This document shows positions 58,270 through 64,000 of a DNA stretch of 64,000 nt, piece by piece. A program made the position numbers and the translations under genes. Source of the stretch: Amoeboaphelidium protococcarum (lineage: Eukaryota; Aphelidiomycota; Aphelidea); NCBI GenBank assembly GCA_023515745.1, contig JALECJ010000003.1, forward strand, positions 712,478 to 776,477. Direction: 5' to 3'. The notes below the pieces were generated by a model. That model was not told where the DNA came from and did no database searches. It saw nothing but the letters and a program-made list of their open reading frames with translations. Each line of letters begins with the position of its first letter. Within the stretch, counting starts at the first letter, position 1.

Positions 58270-58504
58270 AGCCGAGGCGTCCAGATAAATTTTTTATTTC
58301 GGTCTGTACGACATTTATACTCAATGTATATTCACTGCTTTAGTGCTGTGTACAGTACGTGAAAAGTAGTCACAACCCGACAAAAAGAAAATCCAACTAC
58401 ACCAATGGCTATTGCGTGCAAAAGAACTTTCCAATTTTACTGTTCAAAGCGTAATAAGAAAAAACACAGATAGATAACGTTCTCTCAATATTATTCACCC
58501 TGCT

Positions 58505-59277
58505 TCATTCATTCATTTAAGATTCATAGACAGCGTAACTAGGAGCTACAACCGTCGCGGCTGTGTTACCAATACCATTCTCAACTTCTGCAAACTCGGC
58601 AGCGCTCAACGTCTTCATTTTCCTAATATACACTGGCTGAATGTAAACGCCAGCACTATCCTCCATTTGATATGCACGCAGCTTCACACGCACCTGCACC
58701 ACATCCCCAGGTGAGATGGCACCAGACTCCACCTCCTTGCCCTTTCTTTGTTTTTGAATTTTTTTTGTGAACTGCCATCCAAACCCAGAGTAGTGAAGCA
58801 CGGCTACAGTTTGTAGCCGCGAGGAACCACCACATCCTCGAGTTTCTACACCTTGCCAGCGCGAGACTTCCTAACCACCTTGCTACGGACACGCAATGTC
58901 CCCTGTTCACTAGTCAGGGGACGCAAGGTATCTTCCAGGTTCAACAAACTGCCCAGAGACCGCTCAGCAGAGCGAATTTCACTGTTGGTTGATTCCAGCT
59001 CATGCACCGCCACAGTAACTGAATGGTACGCGTTCGTCACCTTCGACACGTACTCATCCTTCTTGTAGTTACCCAGCGGGCCCAGGCACGCCTCTGTAAC
59101 CACACCACAGAAAAACATTTCACCAGGCATGAAGTGCGCATCCTTATACCCAGTTGAACCAGTCGACTCAACGCTTTGAATATTGCGCACGTACGTCGCG
59201 TCAGTATCCCAATCAGGATGGGTTCTTGTAGGCATTCTAGAGTCCAAATTCCGTGGCACCAGTTTGAACAGTATCAT
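58505..59277 (-). CDS. GC-rich orphan protein; gene model needs an atypical intron or has a frame break
   Basis: Two open frames, 59277-58804 and about 58820-58505, lie in different phases. They join if an 83-nt intron is removed (58804-58886, donor GTAGC, acceptor TGTAG, phase 1), giving 229 residues. The acceptor matches all other introns, but the donor and the high GC content of the intron do not. A one-base deletion near 58810-58818 is the alternative. Segment 1 has PRNLDSRMPTRTHPDWDTDA and MPGEMFFCGVVTEACLGPLG; segment 2 has HYSGFGWQFTKKIQKQRK and ISPGDVVQVRVKLRAYQMED, reminiscent of an OB-fold. The region is visibly richer in G+C than its neighbours and contains few UAR codons, which hints at acquisition from elsewhere. 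No family named. Confidence 0.45.
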
Positions 59278-60056
59278 CAGTAGCTGTATTCAATCTTACA
59301 TATTTCCCTTACAAATGAACCACCGTTTAAACTCTGTAAGTAAAGAGTAACAACGACTAAGTACGAGTATATTTCAGTACAGAGAAGAAAACATAAATTC
59401 AATGCCAAGAGCTTTTATGGAGCTCTTTGGCTTTAATTGCCGATATTACTTAAATGATGCTTAAGTAATTTCAGTAATCATGAGCCAATCAGGTCCCTGT
59501 TCTTACACATTCGCACATTGTGGGGGTTTCCCGACGAAGCTATCTGGTTAGATTATTCGCTCGCCATTTGTTTAAAAAAAGAAAACAACAACGACTGAAC
59601 CGTAAACATTGCCGCTTCTTGAGCATGCGCTGCTTGACAACAAAGCGAATCTATCGTAATCTGGTTTGTGGGGGACATTGATTGATTGAAAGGAAAGTTT
59701 TGAACAATATAGAAAATATTATATTTTTGAATTCAGCGTCATCAAAAGAATATCAATCTTATTTCAGAAAATTTAATTAAGTAAAAAACGAATCTAAATG
59801 GTGCGAGTCTAAACGTTAATGCCCCTGTGAGAAATAGGAGGTAACTATCCAGTGCGAGGGGCTTAAGGATTTTCCGAATACCCGCGTGACACGAATCAGA
59901 AAATTAAAGTTTCTCGATGAAGCTACGCGTGGGGCTTCTTCTTTACTACTGCTTGATCATTTTTTATTCCTGTTTCGCAGTGATAACGTGATTAAGTAAT
60001 TGTCTATCTCACGTAATAAAATAACAATATACTATTAATAATAATAATAATATTGG
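59278..60056. promoter_or_regulatory. Large divergent spacer with two adjacent inverted repeats
   Basis: 779 bp. Two hairpin-capable inverted repeats lie at 59405-59430 (AAGAGCT/AGCTCTT, extended by CC/GG with one bulged A) and 59445-59469 (ATTACTTAA/TTAAGTAAT, 7-nt loop). ACGCGT lies at 59925-59930, and an AAT run near 60037-60053 precedes the next start codon. No ORF. Confidence 0.5.
59405..59469. repeat. Pair of adjacent inverted repeats
   Basis: First arm pair AAGAGCT and AGCTCTT with a 7-nt loop; second arm pair ATTACTTAA and TTAAGTAAT with a 7-nt loop. The two units are separated by about 14 bp. Confidence 0.7.
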
Positions 60057-62030
60057 ATGATTGATTTTACTCTTATTGGACTTATAGCTGGGTTGATCGT
60101 TGGTTATTCATTCTCTCTGGTGATTCCCAGATTGCCGTTCATCACTGGATAGATCAACACTTTTACCAGTGCTTTGTCTGCGTTATTTCTTATTGGTCTA
60201 TGCAGCCTTTATGGAATATTTATCTTGGATTTATAGTAAGACGATTCTGGCTCTCAGTGGTTTATTATCAATGTGCCTGATTTCATTTCTCTCGATGCAT
60301 CACTAATATCTGCATCTTCTCTCTTCCTATACCTATTTATGGTACAATTGTCTCTGTAGAGGCTGAGTTATAGTATTGTACATCCTCTTTGCTTGACCAT
60401 AGCTTTAACATCTGCGCCGTGGATTTACATTATCCTCAGATATATTTTGAATGATTAGAATGTGTGTGACACTGGTTATTCCATGGATGGAAATATAATT
60501 GATAAAGTCCATCTTCCCACTCTAATATCGTCAGCTATTGCTATCATCAGCTGTATAATCGGTGCTTTGGTAGCTTAAATACTTCCGGATCTGGTTTATT
60601 ATCCTTATACTGTACTATCTTACGCGTCTGCTAGCTCTTCCCTTGAGGCCAGTAATTAGACTGCGGCGAATGACGCGTCATCTCTGCATGGTGATGATGA
60701 GCAGATGCCTCTGCTGGACAATAGACGTCGATCTGGTAGTACGGGCTCTTCTACTGCATCATTCATCACTGCCACATCTACTTAATCATTGATACTTGAT
60801 CATAATGATTTGGAAGATCAGACACTGGACTCATAAGTGTTAATCTTCAAAGAGACATTGCCTGAGAGTAAATATGGCACTATGCTTCCCAGCTAATACA
60901 GAATTCCATCACTTTACTCAAATATTAACGATGAATCCATCAATGGTCATAATCAAAGTGTCGAGATTACCTCTGCATCTAATCTCGATTTTGGCAATAA
61001 CTAAGTTGTATCGCATCATGATATACCACAGCTATCATTTGCTAATAGTAATAATAATAACAACACCGGCGATATTGGATATACTATCAATCCTGCTCTA
61101 ACTTAAAGCTTGGAATTAGAAGATGATCGTGGCGGTGTTTATATAAGACGCGTCATCTGTAATCTTTTACTTGGATCGCTGCTGGCAATACTAGCCGGCC
61201 TATCCCTCGCTGTGCTGTTAAGTCATGCACTCCTTTACAATGATTAGATTGTAGATAAGTTTGTGATATTTCCGAGGTAGTAGGACCCACAATTGTCCAT
61301 TGCACAAGCTGTGACCCAATTGGCGAAATATTTTATGAACTTGAGTTTTGGATCCTTCTCATTGGTGGTGGCTTTGCTTCTGATTAAATATGTTTCTCTA
61401 ATGGCTATAGAAATCAAAAAAATCATACTGCCATAACGTGATCATTCTGAATATTTGCAAGTACCTAGTGGAAATGTCTATTCTGCCTCATCAACGTCTT
61501 ATCCAACTGGAGTCAACAGTAGCTCTAGTAATAATTTGAATCTTAAAAGTATAGCGTGTGGAGCGGTATTTGGACTGATCACATTTGGATGGTTATTTGC
61601 ACTGTCTATAGTGCAGTGCGTATATGGATTCAAGTATTCAATATCTTCTCTAATCGTCTCCATACCGAGCGGCATTATACTGTGGTCAATGTTCTACCTG
61701 CGCGATGTCAACTCCATGTCCTCTCCTCTCGAGATTGCTCATACTACCGCAACTGCAGTCAATACTCACCATAATGCTGCCTAATAAAGATATCCACTCA
61801 CTGCTGATGATCAGTAGACACTCTGCGATTAATCTTGTACTCCAGCATAAAGCTAATAATAACGTGTATTAGGATCAAGTGGCGGATTGAGATAATCTGC
61901 ACCTCGCCGTACAAGACTAAATGCTAGATTGAAGCTGGGAAGATCCTTCTGTGATATGCGTCTACTCCACTTGTTCTTCATATGCGCCCTCTCTTGCTCT
62001 CTCCTCTCTTACTATTACTCGATTGTCTGA
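60057..62030 (+). CDS. Orphan polytopic membrane protein
   Basis: One TGA-free frame of 657 residues, ATG 60057 to TGA 62028-62030. Hydrophobic helices: IGLIAGLIVGYSFSLVIP, ALSALFLIGLCSLYGIFIL, ASSLFLYLFMVQLSL, LCLTIALTSAPWIYIILRYI and ISSAIAIISCIIGALVAQIL (five in the first 180 residues). A hydrophilic Ser/Thr/Asn-rich loop of about 170 residues follows. Then VICNLLLGSLLAILAGLSLA, FGSFSLVVALLLIKYVSL, GAVFGLITFGWLFALSIV and ISSLIVSIPSGIILWSMFYL, and a last helix LFFICALSCSLLSYYYSIV at the very end. Nine or ten helices with a long central loop fit a transporter or channel, but no motif I know is present. TAA/TAG = Gln throughout, with a GCC TAA TAA cluster near 61780 that would end the gene under the standard code. 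Confidence 0.7.
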
Positions 62031-62159
62031 TATATACAATATAATTATTTTTGATTATCAACACTATATTTGAACTTCAATAAAATCGATATTTGAGAAA
62101 ACTAAACTAGACTACGGTAGCCATTAAGTAATTGTATTTTATATTATTCTTAATGATGA

Positions 62160-63362
62160 TCAAGTGAAGCGATTGTGATTAGATCTATTTCTAATGACTG
62201 AACTTGATGTCGGTTTATACTCGGCAAATGGGTCAGAATGTTTAAACGTCTACATGGATAGAACGTGCGGAGCCACAAACTCGCCATGGTTTTATGAAGC
62301 ATCTGCTTGCTATTATTGCTTCTATTCTTACAACTACTACTCCTTTTAGTGATGTGATATGATTGATGATGATTACATGTGACTTTTGATATTGATTGGC
62401 ATGGACTAACTTAAAATTGAGGTATTCCCCATGATTTGATCCGCACCCGAATGGTGTTCGTTCTACTACAAATCTTCATCCTGCTCATCAATGCTATTAT
62501 CCTCCTCTCTATAAGTCTAAGCAGCCATAAGACTACCTCGACCAACACCTTATTATTATTATTAACGCCCTTCCATATCCAGTTCAAACACGCCGTCATT
62601 ATCGTCATCATTATCAATTGTCGTTTATTCTAATGGCTTTCTTTATATTTAACTTTGAGCAGATTCATATGGAGTTTAAGATTAAGTGAAACTCGGTGCC
62701 ATACTGTTAGTCTTCCCAGGATCACTCGACTTTGGTAGAACTGATTATAAATCTGCTTTTATTCGGGTAAACACCTACTATGCAGCCAGTAATCTAGACT
62801 CATACTTGTCATTAATTTATCGCATTTATTCATCGCGTTCCAGCTTCAAACGAGTCTAATAGTCTTTCATAGCCATCTATACAACTCGCTATAGATGTAC
62901 AGGATATTAATCGACAGAGACAGAATCTAAAAATGACTCCACTTGCTACATACTATTCAAAATTGACGCCCACTGATCCAAGTCTTTATTCGGCTATTGC
63001 AGAGGAGACGTGTCTTGTGCAACGCTTCCAATTTATTATCCATCCAATAATCGAATGAACCGAGACTTTAAAGTATAATCCACCGCTTGTGAAAATAAAA
63101 TACCACCACCCTCAGCCTAATCGGTAGTGGTTCCAGTGCCTTATATTACACAAATATCACATTGACATATGAGGCAATGACTTTTGTATTATTATTATAA
63201 TATTAAATTAGACTAATATGAATTTATATCCTATAATGAACGCATCAAGTACATTCCACTGACTGTGACGAGAACATCTTGAACCGTGTCTTGTCCATCA
63301 CAACACTCGACCTACATGCTCACATTACCACAGCGACACTGAATTCTTCTAGTATTATCCAT
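62160..63362 (-). CDS. Orphan Cys-rich, coiled-coil and poly-Gln protein
   Basis: One continuous TGA-free frame of 400 residues, ATG 63362 to TGA 62162-62160; the phase is consistent end to end. The N-terminus has a Cys-rich, metal-binding look (QCRCGNVSMQVECCDG, then CLICQCDIC), resembling the start of GFA-type zinc proteins, but the match is weak. The middle reads as a folded region (FSQAVDYTLKSRFIRLLDG, DLDQWASILNSMQQVESFLD) and a coiled coil (QTRLKLERDEQMRQINDKYE, SRLLAAQQVFTRIKADL). The last 180 residues are disordered, with Q5, acidic runs and KEQQLQEQKQQQQ. Most Gln runs are TAA or TAG. The AT-rich part at about 63165-63245 could hide an intron, but none with a TGTAG end fits. Function unknown. 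Confidence 0.6.
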
Positions 63363-64000
63363 AATCTTTTAAGTAGGCAGACTATAAACGCTACTAATAA
63401 TGATAATAATAATAATAATAAAAAAATAAAAATAAAAGGAGACAGAAATCTAACAAAATGATGAACAATTCTCTCTTTTATAAACGAAGAAGAACAGCCA
63501 AGGCCGTAAAAGAGTATCTCCAATCAGACAGAGTGAGGAAAAGACGCGTAAATTGTTTGAGCAATTTAACGATAGGAACGTACATTCATCATCGATATTT
63601 CAAGGCTGTATCATTTTTACACCAAAACAAACACGAGGCATAAAGAGAGGGAGAATGAGAGAGAGAGAATGAGAGAGAGAGTAAGGATGTGAAAAGCAAT
63701 ATCAGAGTGAAACAATTGAACACTGAAGTGACGCGAGACGGGGATCGACAGAGAAGCGAAACCTTCACGTTTTACTACAATCATCAACATTTATTCCTTA
63801 TATTCTGTAGTTCTGTAGAGTTTAAATTAATTCTGATGAAGTATGTGACTGGCGCTCTATTGTTTCATTCTTACAGACTTTTCGCTCTCTCACTCACCTT
63901 TCCACCTTTTTCTTCTCTCTCCTCGTCATCGGTCGGGACTGACATTGAATTAGTTGAATTTTTTCAGTTTTAGTTGATAGTTCCCATCTTGATATAAATA
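63363..64000. promoter_or_regulatory. Upstream region at the window end, with simple repeats and ACGCGT
   Basis: 638 bp up to the window edge. An AAT/A-rich run lies at 63394-63437, ACGCGT at 63544-63549 (182 bp upstream of the preceding start codon), and a GAGAGA-rich run at 63643-63682. A 66-codon open frame at 63458-63658 (UAA read as Gln) is not convincing as a gene. Confidence 0.35.
63643..63682. repeat. GA-rich imperfect repeat
   Basis: Units of GAGAGAGA separated by GAAT, about 40 bp, in the terminal spacer. Confidence 0.85.

Noticed and set aside
63458-63658. 66-codon basic frame in the terminal spacer
   Set aside because: No homology seen and it runs into a GA repeat; it could be real but is unsupported.
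1-64000. Ciliate macronuclear, diplomonad or oxymonad origin as the default reading of UAR=Gln
   Set aside because: Diplomonads and oxymonads lack complex I; ciliates cannot be excluded but do not explain the tropomyosin-like and MCB-like features. Kept only as alternatives.
1-64000. CRISPR arrays, insertion sequences, retroelements, rRNA
   Set aside because: No regularly spaced repeats, transposase, reverse transcriptase or rRNA-like sequence was seen on either strand.

Overview
The window is nuclear DNA of a compact eukaryotic genome that reads UAA and UAG as glutamine and stops only at UGA. Conserved proteins stay open only under this rule, with UAR codons at family-invariant glutamines such as the Q of the CDK motif HRDLKPQN (TAG, 6929-6931). 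I model 32 protein genes on both strands. They are separated by about 80-780 bp and carry few short introns (47-76 nt). All 14 well-supported introns start with GTA and end with TGTAG. No tRNA, rRNA, CRISPR array or transposon was recognised.

The lineage is inferred. Codes with UAR=Gln are known from ciliates, some ulvophyte green algae, hexamitid diplomonads, oxymonads and aphelids (Amoeboaphelidium). A respiratory mitochondrion is implied by a complex I NDUFB2-like subunit, MIA40, a Tim17-family protein and a mitochondrial-looking adenylate kinase. This argues against diplomonads and oxymonads. A short tropomyosin-like coiled coil and promoter ACGCGT boxes like the fungal MCB element favour an opisthokont such as an aphelid. 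I regard this as likely, not proven.

Layout: 1-10,064 holds a FERM protein fragment, an FG-GAP receptor-like protein, a two-RRM SR-like protein, an Asn-rich surface protein, a PSTAIRE CDK, NF-YC and a Crinkler-type nuclease/kinase-like protein. 10,566-25,731 holds a long P4-ATPase, two orphan type I membrane proteins, a minimal SF3B2, MIA40, an extended adenylate kinase, a poly-Q protein and ALG11. 26,052-39,479 (all minus strand) holds a full-length Dicer, a Tim17-family protein, an orphan membrane protein, TIMELESS/TOF1, SEC62 and PGAP3/PER1. 39,784-53,792 holds ATR, CDP-diacylglycerol synthase, a very Q-rich prion-like protein, the tropomyosin-like protein and an orphan nuclear-type protein. 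54,413-64,000 holds NDUFB2, HOP1 with HORMA, PHD and winged-helix regions, the snRNA/7SK capping methyltransferase family, a GC-rich orphan, a polytopic membrane protein and a Cys-rich/poly-Q protein.

Functional themes are chromosome replication, checkpoint and meiosis (CDK, TIMELESS, ATR, HOP1), RNA processing and silencing (RRM protein, SF3B2, Dicer, MePCE family), secretion, lipids and glycosylation (SEC62, ALG11, PGAP3, CDS1, P4-ATPase), and mitochondrial biogenesis. Several cell-cycle or meiotic genes share two upstream words, ACGCGT and TCGTTTCA. The most unusual material is the UAR-encoded poly-Q proteins, the invariant TGTAG acceptor, the Crinkler-type gene, the acidic insertion in Dicer RNase IIIb and the GC-rich orphan at 58.5-59.3 kb.
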